Counted from the first letter of the stretch, positions 7,188 to 15,885 are shown. The stretch is 23,977 bases of DNA from Methanosarcinales archaeon (GCA_003661125.1 QMVO01000002.1:1-23977), one strand, 5' to 3'. The notes: generated from the letters alone by a model not told the origin. Numbers and translations: made by a program.

Positions 7188-8951
7188 TTATATTTCTTCT
7201 TCCTCTTCTTTACCCCTCTTCTCCGCCCTGCTTATCTCTTCTACCTGCTCCTCTATTCTCTCCTCCGTCCATCCATCCAATTCATCAAATCTATAAGTTT
7301 TGTTATTGGAATACAACAAATAGTCCAAATAAGGATTTCTGACAATTCTGTTCCTTATTTCACGGCTTATCTCCTCCTCCCAACCCCTTATGTCCTCTTC
7401 CTCTGCCAGGAGTCGCACAAGAACTTGCCTTGTCGCTTCGCCTCTTCTCCTCTCTCGTAAAAACACTACCACCGCACTCGGCATCCTCGCAAGTTCCGGA
7501 TATCTTTCAAAAAGCCTTGAATATTCCTCTCCACTTGGTCTGCCCATATCTATCTTTATCTTAGGCTCACGATTTATCGTTATTTTATTCCAGCTCAGTG
7601 CCGCATTTTCAAACTCTGATGCGAGTCTCACCCTCAGCTCTGCTCTGGAATTCTTCGGTGGAAACAACAACGCTTCCCCTATCTCCTCTTCCGTTAGCAC
7701 TCGCTCCACCCCAATCCTATCCGCAACGCGCTCATATAAGTCATAATCACAGAGATTGGTAAAATCAAAGGAAGCCGCTATCTCTTTCTCCGCTTGCTCA
7801 TCCATCATAAAGATGCTCCGGTAATCAAATTTACCCTGTGATGTGTATTCATATTCAAAATCATCTATTTCGTTCTTTATCACCCATAATTTCATCACCC
7901 ATTCTAAACGCCGCACCACGTATGGGTCCTCAAGCAGTCCCTGCCTGAACTTATCACAAAGCCTCTTGAACGTCTCCAGAACGTATTTGTCCCAGTAAGA
8001 TACCTCTCGTTCCTCAAACAAATCCTCTATCACCGGAAGATAACTCGCCTCCAGGTAATCAATCGCTAACTCTGTTCTCCCATTCGCTAACTTTATCCGC
8101 CAATCACCCTCGATATTCGCCGAGATGTCTTTAAATGTTTGAAGTGGATTCCAGATGTCCTCTACATGTGCGAGCTTCTCGGTTTCTATTGCCTCTAATA
8201 CATAGGATGTGAGAGCATTATTGAGCAGCCGCGTAACCTCAGATCGAACCCCCTCACCCGATGTAATATGCACACGGTATTTATCCTTTGTACTCAATGG
8301 CTCGTCACGTGTAGATAAGATCGGCCACTGTGAAGGTGATTCCGTGAGAACCCGCTTAGATACCATCGCTTTAGGTGAAATCACATATTTCAACCCTTCT
8401 TTCTCTGCTATAAATCCTCCAGCGCCAAAGAATATCTTCCGAAGCACTAAAAATGGTATGAGTAAAATCTCCTTACCTACAAATTTCCTCCTCTCTACCA
8501 GGTAGGATTCATGCGTACCCCTGCTATATCTCTTGTCTATCTCCACATTTGCCTTCCAGCATTGGATGTACGCGGAGCTATTCCCACTTTTCCTGAACTT
8601 CTTCCTGTATCTTTCATTTGCTTTCTCTACTCCTATCTGCATGTATAACTCCGCCGCCTTATCATATTTCAGCACCTCGAAGGCGTTTCTGCATTCAGGC
8701 GTGGCTATCTCCAGGTGACCGCCGGTGCAAATGTAAATCCGGGAGCCATTTCTCAAAAAGCCGTCGTTCCTCCTCCGTAATTTCGAACATATTGCGTCCG
8801 TCCCATCAAAAAAGGTATAATTTTCAAGTGCGTGAATTACTTCATCTACATGATAAAATCTCGCATATCTGTACAAGCCGGGGGATTCTGAACTTATACC
8901 CACCCTAAATTCATGCTCTACCCCCTGCCATTTGTTCAAATCGTCCCCCAT
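7188..8951 (-). CDS. pafA: PafA-like protein (Pup ligase family) with Asp-to-Cys change
   Basis: This 587-residue protein aligns by eye with PafA throughout: GVEHEF (10-15), GFLRNGSRIYICTGGHLE (64-81), ATPEC, KANV (133-136), THESYL, LRKIFFGAG, YVISPKAM, STRDEP (213-218), NPLQTFKDIS, and LTEEEIGEAL with SRAELR. PafA uses ATP to phosphorylate the Pup C-terminal Glu and join it to a substrate lysine. The FLRNG text and the D-x-x-x-H-type spacing are PafA-like, not Dop-like. The catalytic Asp position (D57 in M. tuberculosis PafA) is Cys75 here, codon TGC. The His of RDEPH is Leu. About 100 residues beyond the usual PafA end (487-587) form a charged helical tail ending KEEEEEI. Either the chemistry has changed or the protein is a pseudo-enzyme partner. 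ATG 8951 lies 3 bases after the ATPase stop. Confidence 0.82.
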   Translation of the reverse strand: MGDDLNKWQGVEHEFRVGISSESPGLYRYARFYHVDEVIHALENYTFFDGTDAICSKLRRRNDGFLRNGSRIYICTGGHLEIATPECRNAFEVLKYDKAAELYMQIGVEKANERYRKKFRKSGNSSAYIQCWKANVEIDKRYSRGTHESYLVERRKFVGKEILLIPFLVLRKIFFGAGGFIAEKEGLKYVISPKAMVSKRVLTESPSQWPILSTRDEPLSTKDKYRVHITSGEGVRSEVTRLLNNALTSYVLEAIETEKLAHVEDIWNPLQTFKDISANIEGDWRIKLANGRTELAIDYLEASYLPVIEDLFEEREVSYWDKYVLETFKRLCDKFRQGLLEDPYVVRRLEWVMKLWVIKNEIDDFEYEYTSQGKFDYRSIFMMDEQAEKEIAASFDFTNLCDYDLYERVADRIGVERVLTEEEIGEALLFPPKNSRAELRVRLASEFENAALSWNKITINREPKIKIDMGRPSGEEYSRLFERYPELARMPSAVVVFLRERRRGEATRQVLVRLLAEEEDIRGWEEEISREIRNRIVRNPYLDYLLYSNNKTYRFDELDGWTEERIEEQVEEISRAEKRGKEEEEEI

Positions 8952-8954
8952 TTT

Positions 8955-10586
8955 TTAAAAATGCATTCCTGTTTCTTCTTCTTCTTGCATTCCCTCAAAT
9001 CCAGATGCTAATATCTCCTCTGCTCGTCGCTGCACAAACTTGTCAAAGCCTTCTTTCAGGTGCTTCATGTTCACTCCTATTTCTTCTACACGTTTGTACC
9101 GCTTCTGCAGCTCTTCCGTCTTGCTTCCTGCGTCTAATATCGCTGCAATTCCCTCCTTATCCCACATTCTCCTCATATCCTCGTTGTTGATGATTCCTTT
9201 TTTAAGCATCAACAGTGTCCTCTCCTCTAATGCCTTGTCCCTCGCATAGTTGAATATCTGCGCTATAAACCTCCCAGTTATCGTATCTGCCCTTTTTATT
9301 CTCCCTATTTCTGTCTCAACGTACTTATCACTGCACATGTAGTCAACAATCTCCTTCACTAGATACGACCTCGCCGCCTCTTCTCCTCCTTCTTCTTTTA
9401 TCAGGTAGGAGTCAATGGGAATCTTTTTTGCATAGAGAGAAGCAATGGAATACGCAGCTTCTTTATCCGGCTTTGGAACTTCAATTATCTTGTCAAATCT
9501 CGCTCTGAATGCGGAATCTATGAGGTACAGTCTATTCGTTGCTCCCACCACCGTAAGGTGTGGATGCAGCGCATGGAAACCTTCCAACAGGTCCAGCAGT
9601 TGCCCGGTCACTCTCTCCGGTGCTCCGGAAGAGCCTGTGTACATCCCCCTTTCCTGTGCTAACGCATCTATCTCGTCAAAGAAGATTACACCATAGTCAT
9701 TTTCTCCCTCTTCCAATTTGGCATTCGCTGCCTCGAACACCATTCGCACATTCTTCTCCGATTCCCCAAGCCACATGCTGAAAAGTTCTCCGGCGCCTAC
9801 CTTCACAAATTCACAATTTGGTAATGCAGATGCCAGTGCCTTTGCACACATCGTTTTCCCGCAGCCTGGAGGACCATACATTAATATTCTTCGAGAGCAT
9901 TCTCCATATTTTGAGTAATCATCGGGGTTTATCATCGGAAGGATAATACTCTTGATTAATTCCTGTTTTATCTCCTTTAAGCCACCTATGTCATTAAAAC
10001 TTACCCCGGGATTCTTTGTTACTTCGTAGCGAGAGATTTCTTTTGCCTTGTAACACTTCTTTATGTCAAACGTGCCTGGAAGAAGCCCCACTTTCATTCC
10101 CTCTTTTACCATTTCCCTTTCTTCTTCGCTTAGCCTTTTGTATAGCCTACCACGTCCTTTCCCGGTTGATATTTCTCCAACCCAACCATCGTCGTCCTTC
10201 CTCAATTCCTCTATCTCTCCTACCTCTAAATCCACCATCCTATCATACACCTTTGTGATGCCTATGGTGAATCCACTGGGGTTATTTCTGTCGGGGATGC
10301 GCCCGATGAAGACATATTTACCTTCCTCCAGCTCCTCTATTTCTCTCTCCGTAAGCGTTCCGTAAGGTAAAGCTTTTAATGCACCATTCAAATTCACAAT
10401 GGCACCCTCTTCCGTCTTCTCCACTACGAATCCGCAGTCCAAAGGCGGCGATCTTGATTTTGACACAAGTTTTTCCAAATCAGATTTATACGCTTCAGTC
10501 TCCTCGTATTTCCTCATCAACCGCCTATAATCACTCTCTAACCGTTCATACTCGTATCTTGGAATATAGTCCCCTCTTTCTTCCAT
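8955..10586 (-). CDS. arc: ARC/Mpa-type proteasomal AAA ATPase
   Basis: This 543-residue unfoldase has an N-terminal coiled coil (about 10-45), then two consecutive OB-fold regions (about 50-120 and 121-185). That twin-OB layout is typical of Mpa/ARC, whereas archaeal PAN has one. The AAA module follows: Walker A GPPGCGKT (238-245), pore loop SMWLGES (Trp where PAN/Mpa have Tyr/Phe), Walker B VIFFDE (300-305), VVGATN, and arginine fingers R361 and R363. After the AAA core the text (EIVDYMCSDKYVETE, ITGRFIAQIFNYARDKAL) follows the Mpa C-terminal pattern. In bacteria the coiled coil captures Pup and threads the tagged protein into the 20S. The last residues are GMHF, so there is no penultimate Tyr as in PAN HbYX or Mpa QYL. 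It is first in the operon, with Shine-Dalgarno AAAGGGGAT before ATG 10586. Confidence 0.9.
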   Translation of the reverse strand: MEERGDYIPRYEYERLESDYRRLMRKYEETEAYKSDLEKLVSKSRSPPLDCGFVVEKTEEGAIVNLNGALKALPYGTLTEREIEELEEGKYVFIGRIPDRNNPSGFTIGITKVYDRMVDLEVGEIEELRKDDDGWVGEISTGKGRGRLYKRLSEEEREMVKEGMKVGLLPGTFDIKKCYKAKEISRYEVTKNPGVSFNDIGGLKEIKQELIKSIILPMINPDDYSKYGECSRRILMYGPPGCGKTMCAKALASALPNCEFVKVGAGELFSMWLGESEKNVRMVFEAANAKLEEGENDYGVIFFDEIDALAQERGMYTGSSGAPERVTGQLLDLLEGFHALHPHLTVVGATNRLYLIDSAFRARFDKIIEVPKPDKEAAYSIASLYAKKIPIDSYLIKEEGGEEAARSYLVKEIVDYMCSDKYVETEIGRIKRADTITGRFIAQIFNYARDKALEERTLLMLKKGIINNEDMRRMWDKEGIAAILDAGSKTEELQKRYKRVEEIGVNMKHLKEGFDKFVQRRAEEILASGFEGMQEEEETGMHF

Positions 10587-10592
10587 TTTTAA

Positions 10593-10666
10593 TCCCCTTT
10601 AATACATAAGAATTGATTTTATAAAAATGAAATGCCTCGCCCAGGTTTTTATATAATTATATTTAC
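10593..10666. promoter_or_regulatory. Divergent promoter region: ATPase operon (-) and AbrB-PhoU gene (+)
   Basis: On the minus strand TTTTATAAAA at about 10613-10624 lies upstream of the AAAGGGGAT ribosome site and ATG 10586. On the plus strand TTTTTATATAATTATAT at about 10646-10662 lies 25-35 bases before ATG 10685, which implies a short or absent leader. The two boxes are about 30 bases apart, so a factor bound between them could affect both genes. Confidence 0.5.
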
Positions 10667-10684
10667 AATATATAGAATTATAAG

Positions 10685-11728
10685 ATGAAAGAGGAGAAGA
10701 GAAAAATACAGCTCACAGGAGGTTCTACACTCACCATATCTTTACCTATAAAGTGGGCGAGAGAAGCGGGCATAAAGCAGGGAGATGAATTAACTTTGAT
10801 TCAACGCGCGGACAATTCTCTCCTTATAACACCTGAGAAGAAGGAAGGAAAGCAGATAAAATCTACTGAACTCGAATTCTCGGAGCTTGAAAGCTTTGAA
10901 GACAACTTCAGGTATCTTATCGCTCATTACCTCGTCGGATATGACCTTATAAAGCTTTTATCACCCAGCGGCTTCGAGGCTGAGGAAAGGAAGCGGATAA
11001 AGGAGGAGGTAAGAAAGAGGCTGATAGGTATGGAGGTCGTTGGAGAGTCGTCAAAGGAAATAGTACTCCAAAGCTTTTTGAAATACGAGGACTTCACGCT
11101 CAGGGATGCAATACGGAGTATGTCTGAGATAATATTATCAATGCATGGAGATGCGATCTCTGCACTGGAAAATGGTGACCTGAACCTTGCGGAGGATGTT
11201 ATAGAGCGAGATAACGAGATAGACCGATTTTATTTGCTGATCGTAAGGCAGCTAAAGGCTGCGATGAGTGATCCCGAACTCGCAAAGAAGATAGGCGTGG
11301 GTAGGCAGCGCGATAGCCTGGGATACAGGATAATAGTGAAGAGCATGGAGAGAATAGGCGACCATGTGGAGAACATCGCAAAGAATTCGAAAAGTCCTGT
11401 ATCTGTACCTGCATCTCTGGGAGTTCATAGCACGGAGGGCATAAAGGAAATCGGTCTTCGTGCTGAAAATATCTTCACCAAGACCCTGGCTTCCTTATCA
11501 AATCTGGATATGAAAGAAGCGAATGAAACGATAAGGGAGGCGAATGGACTAATAGATAAGTTAGAAGGAATAAATGAGCGAGTTTTGGCAGAAGAGCTGA
11601 GTATTACGGATAAAATACACATTCTTTCTAGCCTGGAGAGTTTGGGAAGAATAGCGAAGTATTGCGCCGATATAGCCGAGGTAACGATAAATATGGGAAC
11701 GAAAATAGCAGGAGAACTGGAATTTTAG
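10685..11728 (+). CDS. AbrB-domain PhoU-type phosphate uptake regulator
   Basis: This 347-residue protein begins with a SpoVT/AbrB DNA-binding fold (RKIQLTGGSTLTISLPIKWAREAGIKQGD, residues 5-35). Two PhoU helical-bundle repeats follow at about 115-210 and 230-340, each with the pattern ERDNEIDR or RIGDHVENIAKNS/RIAKYCADIAEV used for metal binding. Archaeal proteins of this build are called phosphate uptake regulators; they are thought to link phosphate status to transcription or to the Pst transporter. No pst genes are next to it. It is divergent from the pupylation-like operon across a 98-base promoter region, so it could also regulate that operon (inference). Its stop overlaps the end of the convergent flippase-like gene by 4 bases. 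Confidence 0.88.
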   Translation: MKEEKRKIQLTGGSTLTISLPIKWAREAGIKQGDELTLIQRADNSLLITPEKKEGKQIKSTELEFSELESFEDNFRYLIAHYLVGYDLIKLLSPSGFEAEERKRIKEEVRKRLIGMEVVGESSKEIVLQSFLKYEDFTLRDAIRSMSEIILSMHGDAISALENGDLNLAEDVIERDNEIDRFYLLIVRQLKAAMSDPELAKKIGVGRQRDSLGYRIIVKSMERIGDHVENIAKNSKSPVSVPASLGVHSTEGIKEIGLRAENIFTKTLASLSNLDMKEANETIREANGLIDKLEGINERVLAEELSITDKIHILSSLESLGRIAKYCADIAEVTINMGTKIAGELEF

Positions 11729-12738
11729 GACATTTCCCCGAGTATTTTTAGACTGACAAAGCCCCCCGTTACCAAATTTGTGTAATATACGATTAACCGC
11801 CACAAGACAGTGAACACACCTAATAGAGGTGCTGGTATCAATGCGGAATACAGAGATGCGAGACCGATTTCCGCTACGCCGCTACTGCCGGGAGTCGTAG
11901 GAATTGCCACGATTATAAGCAAGATAAATTGTGCCGCGATTGAGTATATCCATACCGGGTCTGCACCGATGCCAAACAGTATGAGCGATGGAATAGTAAA
12001 CTCAGCGAGCCAGAATGCAAGCGTAAAAAGCAAAGCAAGCCCGATAGTGACTTTTCCTTCACATTGAAATCTCCGTAGTGTATGAAAAAAATTGTCCAGC
12101 TCGTGACCGACCTTTTCCTTCATCTCCTCCAGTCTTCTGTATTTTAGTTTTAACTTTGAAAACAAGAAGTCAAAGACTTTCTTTGCTTTTTCTGGCTTTG
12201 CAAGACCATAGATTATAATTGCGACTCCTGTGCAAAGACAAGCACCGATGAAAGTGAAAACTGCACATAGAATAGTATTCTGGGAGAATACCGATCTAAA
12301 TAACAGAAAACTTATTGCCGCGCCAATCGTGACAACTACGACATCCAAAGCTCTTTCTCCAAAAACCACTGCTGTTCCACCTCCAACGGTAAGCCCGTTT
12401 TTATTTAGCAGGTAAATTCTTACGGGTTCGCCACCGAATTGTGAAGGGGTGATGCAGGCTGCGAAGTAACTCGCTAAAGTTATTTTCAGCGATTTCAATA
12501 AGTTCAAATCTTTATCGCCTCCAACGAATTCGCTCATCAGTTTAAGTCGCGAACTCCACATTATCCAAGCTCCGAAATGCATTCCAATCGCCGCTAACAG
12601 GTATAAAGGTTGGATCTCAGCAAGAATATCGTAGGTTTCCAGCGTTGTGGTTAATGAAAAAAGGGCAATTATAGTTATGATGCTTATTGCGAGAGATACT
12701 ATTAGTAACAGTAATCTTCTGTGGCTGTGGTTAAGCAT
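11725..12738 (-). CDS. UPF0104/LPG synthase TM-domain-like membrane protein
   Basis: This 337-residue polytopic membrane protein has about eight helices (first at 10-30, second at 40-60). Its motifs are typical of the YbhN/AglD/lysylphosphatidylglycerol synthase transmembrane family: YFAACITPSQFGGEPVR at about 92-108, VFGERALDV, and TPGSSGVAEIGLASLY near the end. Archaeal members such as AglD act in glycosylation with dolichol-linked sugars or are predicted lipid flippases. The exact substrate cannot be told from sequence. The gene is convergent with the AbrB-PhoU gene (4-base overlap) and divergent from the HD hydrolase at an 83-base gap. Confidence 0.8.
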   Translation of the reverse strand: MLNHSHRRLLLLIVSLAISIITIIALFSLTTTLETYDILAEIQPLYLLAAIGMHFGAWIMWSSRLKLMSEFVGGDKDLNLLKSLKITLASYFAACITPSQFGGEPVRIYLLNKNGLTVGGGTAVVFGERALDVVVVTIGAAISFLLFRSVFSQNTILCAVFTFIGACLCTGVAIIIYGLAKPEKAKKVFDFLFSKLKLKYRRLEEMKEKVGHELDNFFHTLRRFQCEGKVTIGLALLFTLAFWLAEFTIPSLILFGIGADPVWIYSIAAQFILLIIVAIPTTPGSSGVAEIGLASLYSALIPAPLLGVFTVLWRLIVYYTNLVTGGFVSLKILGEMS

Positions 12739-12821
12739 AAAAATAAAAGAGGGGGAGCAAATATAAAATAAAAATGGTAAAATGTAAAAACCGCTCTTTC
12801 TTTTTAGATTAGAAAAGATTT

Positions 12822-14069
12822 ATGCGCAAAGTAATAAGAGACCCTATACACGGATACATAGAAATAGACGATCTTGCAATTGCAATAATAGACACCGTGG
12901 AGATGCAGAGGTTGAGGAGAATAAGACAGCTCGGATTCTCTTATTTAGTTTATCCGGGTGCGAATCATACGAGGTTTGAACATTCCCTCGGAGTTTATCA
13001 TTTGATGAACGTCCTACTTGATACGCTGGGAGCATCGAAAGAAGAAGAGAAGGAACTTCTTGTCGCTTCTTTGATCCACGACGTTGGACATGGTCCTTAT
13101 TCCCATGTGACTGAGCCACTGATAAAAAAGTTCACCGGGAAAAGCCATGAAGACATAGAGGATATACTTTTCAAAAAAAATGCTGAATCATCCACTAAAA
13201 CCATTGCAGAAGTCATGGAAGAATACCGTTTGGACAGGAGGAAGATAACCAGGTATATAAAAGGAGAAAAGACGAGGGATAACGATGACCGGGATTTTTC
13301 ACGGATTTTAAACGGCGAAATCGACGTTGACAAGATGGATTATTTAGTCCGCGATTCGTATTATACCGGCGTGGCATATGGCGTTGTTGACAATATAAGA
13401 CTTATTCAGGGACTGGGTTTCTTCGATGGAAGTCTGGTTATAACTGAAAAAGGGATATTACCCGCGGAATATCTGCTCTTTTCGCGATTCTTGATGTATC
13501 CTACGGTTTATAATCATCATACCAGCAGGATAGCGCAGTTGATGTTTTCGAAAGCCATTGAGTATTTCATCGAATCCAAGTCTGAGGACTACGTATGGGC
13601 ATTAAGAGAAATGGACGATTCCGAGATAAATGTTACGCTGCGGAATGCAAAGGGCTATCCAAAAGAGATAATGGAGCGAATAAACGAGAGAAGATTATTT
13701 AAACGCGCGATATATACAGGCATAAATGAACTGAGCGAAGGTGTAGCAGTGCAATTGGGTGAAGAAAATCGAAGTAGAGAAATAGAAGCGGAAATAAGCA
13801 GACGAGCAGGCGTAGATGAGAAATATGTCTTATTGGATTTTCAAGGGGAAAAAGAAGTGGAGTTAAAAGAAGGTGCGGCAAAAGTTGTCTTACAGGGCTT
13901 GCGGGGTCGTAGGCAGAGTGTGCGAGAATTAAGGAGTTTACGGGAAGTTTCTTCGCTCGTGTCAATACTCAGTCGAGCATTCCACGAAAATTATAAACTG
14001 GGAGTCTATACGCTTGAAAAGTACAGAGTAGAGGTGGAGAAAGCGGCGAGGAAGATTTTATGGCGTTAG
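12822..14069 (+). CDS. HD-superfamily phosphohydrolase (dNTPase-like)
   Basis: This 415-residue protein opens VIRDPIHGYIEI and has RLRRIRQLG then TRFEHSLG (H54), SLIHDVGHGPYSH (H86, D87, H90, H95) and DVDKMDYLVRD (D168, D170, D173). This is the full metal site and signature of the COG1078 HD family, which includes dNTP triphosphohydrolases and SAMHD1-like enzymes. It likely hydrolyses a phosphate ester of a nucleotide; the substrate is not clear from sequence. The C-terminal 100 residues (ISRRAGVDEKYVLLDF onward) are the usual extra domain of the family. The ATG at 12822 agrees with the family start MRKVIRDPIHG. It stands alone between a divergent and a convergent neighbour. Confidence 0.9.
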   Translation: MRKVIRDPIHGYIEIDDLAIAIIDTVEMQRLRRIRQLGFSYLVYPGANHTRFEHSLGVYHLMNVLLDTLGASKEEEKELLVASLIHDVGHGPYSHVTEPLIKKFTGKSHEDIEDILFKKNAESSTKTIAEVMEEYRLDRRKITRYIKGEKTRDNDDRDFSRILNGEIDVDKMDYLVRDSYYTGVAYGVVDNIRLIQGLGFFDGSLVITEKGILPAEYLLFSRFLMYPTVYNHHTSRIAQLMFSKAIEYFIESKSEDYVWALREMDDSEINVTLRNAKGYPKEIMERINERRLFKRAIYTGINELSEGVAVQLGEENRSREIEAEISRRAGVDEKYVLLDFQGEKEVELKEGAAKVVLQGLRGRRQSVRELRSLREVSSLVSILSRAFHENYKLGVYTLEKYRVEVEKAARKILWR

Positions 14070-14101
14070 GATAACCTCATCCACAGCCTTTTCCGTCAAA
14101 T

Positions 14102-14485
14102 TCAGTTTTCAGTTTTTCCCAATAGCACCTCAATCGGCTTCGTCCCATACTCCTTTATCTTTACATTTATCTGCGATATTTCCGTTGATATTTCGTTACC
14201 TCTGACCGACTTCCTTCTCCTTTTGCCCTTCTCTTTTGGTCTGTAACCAGGTGGAGAAGTTATTAAAATCCTTTTTCTCGCAGTTCCGGATACATCTCTT
14301 CGCATCGGCATACCTTCTTTATCCGAACCGCCAGTTATTTCCAATACATATCCACCTAAGCCTAAAATATCAGCATCCACCGCGTCTCCTATTCGTTTAC
14401 CAATGAACAGAGCACTTGCTTCTGTATCCTTGCCCTCTACCTTATACGCCTTCCCTGTTTTTGGGTCGCTTATCACAATTTGCAT
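14102..14485 (-). CDS. rps6e: 30S ribosomal protein S6e
   Basis: The 127-residue product starts MQIVISDPKTGKAYKVEG and contains ADILGLGGYVLEITGGSDKEGMPMRRDV, which is unmistakable archaeal/eukaryotic S6e. A basic segment (RPKEKGKRRRKSVRGNEIS) follows for rRNA contact. It is part of the small ribosomal subunit. Length is normal for archaea (about 125 residues), with no eukaryotic phosphorylated tail. It is 41 bases downstream of srp54 on the same strand, so the two are probably co-transcribed, linking ribosome and membrane-targeting genes. Confidence 0.97.
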   Translation of the reverse strand: MQIVISDPKTGKAYKVEGKDTEASALFIGKRIGDAVDADILGLGGYVLEITGGSDKEGMPMRRDVSGTARKRILITSPPGYRPKEKGKRRRKSVRGNEISTEISQINVKIKEYGTKPIEVLLGKTEN

Positions 14486-14526
14486 TTTGTTCTTTCTTCT
14501 CCTCTATTTCTGTAACCCCCTCTTTC

Positions 14527-15885
14527 TTATTTTAATTTCATCCCCTTCATCATTTTACCCATCGGCATCCCTTTCATCATTGGTATCTTCCCGGCTCCTC
14601 TTCTTGATGTCAGAGATTTCATCATCTTTTGCATCATCCTATGATATTTTATCAGCTCGTTTACCTCCGCAGTGGTCGTCCCGGACCCTCTGGCTATTCT
14701 TTTCAGCCGTGACCCATCTATTATTTTCGGCTCGGTCAACTCTTCCTCTGTCATCGAGTCCATCATCACTTTGTATTTTTTCAGTTTATCTTCTGTAACT
14801 TGATACATCGTGTCGTCAAAGTCTACATTAAGCCCAAGCCCACCTAAAGGCAGCATCCGCATTAATTTCTTCATCGGTCCCATTTTTTTCACCGCTTCTA
14901 ACTGCTTATACAAATCCTTCAGCGTAAATTTCCCCTTTAAGATATCTACGTCCATATCCTCTGGCTTTAAACTCTCTTCCGCTATCTCTATCAATGACTT
15001 TATGTCGCCCATTCCAAGCAACCGCGAGATAAATCCAGCAGATTCAAATTTTTCAAAATCATCTATTTTTTCGCCGGTCCCTATAAATGCGACTCCTGAT
15101 TTTGTTTCTGACACCGCGGAAAGCGCCCCGCCTCCCTTTGCAGTTCCATCCATTTTGGTGATGATGATACCGGTAATTCCAATCGCATCATCAAAAGCCT
15201 TAGCCTGCACCGATGCCTGCTGACCTATGCCCGCATCCAGAATAAGAAATCGCTGTTCGGGTTTTATAGCGTCTTTTATATCTCTTATCTCCTCTATCAT
15301 TTCCTTCTCCAGCGCATGTCTCCCAGCAGTGTCTATTATCTCGACATCATACTTCTCAAATTCTTCCACCCCTGCTTTTACTATGTCCATCACATTTTTT
15401 TCCCTATCCGGAAGATTTGCACCATCGTAAAAGGGAACGCCTATTTTATCACACAATTGCCTTAGCTGGTCAGATGCTGCCGGTCTATACACATCAGCGC
15501 AGATAACCGCAGGTTTTAACCCCTTCTTTTGAAAATATCTCGCAAGTTTCGCACACGAAGATGTTTTTCCAGAACCATGCAAGCCCACCATCATTATTTT
15601 CTGTGCCGTTAAAGGGACCACTACGCCCCTCCCTATGATCTTTATCAACTCCTCATATACTACCTTAATCACATGTTCTCTCGGATTCAACGTGAGCTTC
15701 TCCTTCAAACTGCGTTCCCTTATCCGATTCGAGAGCTCCTTCACCAGTGAAATCTTAACATCCGCCTGTATCAATGCTCGCTGAATGTCCCGCACTATCT
15801 CGTCAACCATTTGCTTGTCTATCCTCTTTGCCTTCGCTATCTTCCAAATCGTCCCCTTCAACGAGCTGCTTAATTTATCTAACAT
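14527..15885 (-). CDS. srp54: Signal recognition particle protein SRP54
   Basis: This 452-residue GTPase has the N-domain helical bundle (1-85), G1 GLHGSGKTSS (101-110), DVYRPAA, DTAGRH, TKMDGTAKGGG and the GTGEK loop. A methionine-rich M domain (about 325-452) ends in MMKGMPMGKMMKGMKLK and binds 7S RNA and signal peptides. It recognises signal sequences on ribosomes and docks with FtsY at the membrane. Length is normal. Its start has GGAGGA upstream, and a TATA-like AATATAAATAAAG is at about 15931-15943. It is divergent from pus10 and upstream of rps6e. Confidence 0.97.
   Translation of the reverse strand: MLDKLSSSLKGTIWKIAKAKRIDKQMVDEIVRDIQRALIQADVKISLVKELSNRIRERSLKEKLTLNPREHVIKVVYEELIKIIGRGVVVPLTAQKIMMVGLHGSGKTSSCAKLARYFQKKGLKPAVICADVYRPAASDQLRQLCDKIGVPFYDGANLPDREKNVMDIVKAGVEEFEKYDVEIIDTAGRHALEKEMIEEIRDIKDAIKPEQRFLILDAGIGQQASVQAKAFDDAIGITGIIITKMDGTAKGGGALSAVSETKSGVAFIGTGEKIDDFEKFESAGFISRLLGMGDIKSLIEIAEESLKPEDMDVDILKGKFTLKDLYKQLEAVKKMGPMKKLMRMLPLGGLGLNVDFDDTMYQVTEDKLKKYKVMMDSMTEEELTEPKIIDGSRLKRIARGSGTTTAEVNELIKYHRMMQKMMKSLTSRRGAGKIPMMKGMPMGKMMKGMKLK

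Noticed and set aside
5585..8951. The two large operon genes as glutamine synthetases or gamma-glutamylcysteine ligases
   Set aside because: The NG.R.Y..-G-H.E..TP, KNNV/KANV, ISP(R/K)AM and TRD(E/Q)P motifs in order are specific to the PafA/Dop branch of that superfamily.
8955..10586. ATPase as ordinary archaeal PAN
   Set aside because: Two OB regions instead of one, an Mpa-like region after the AAA core, no HbYX end, and operon with PafA/Dop-like genes.
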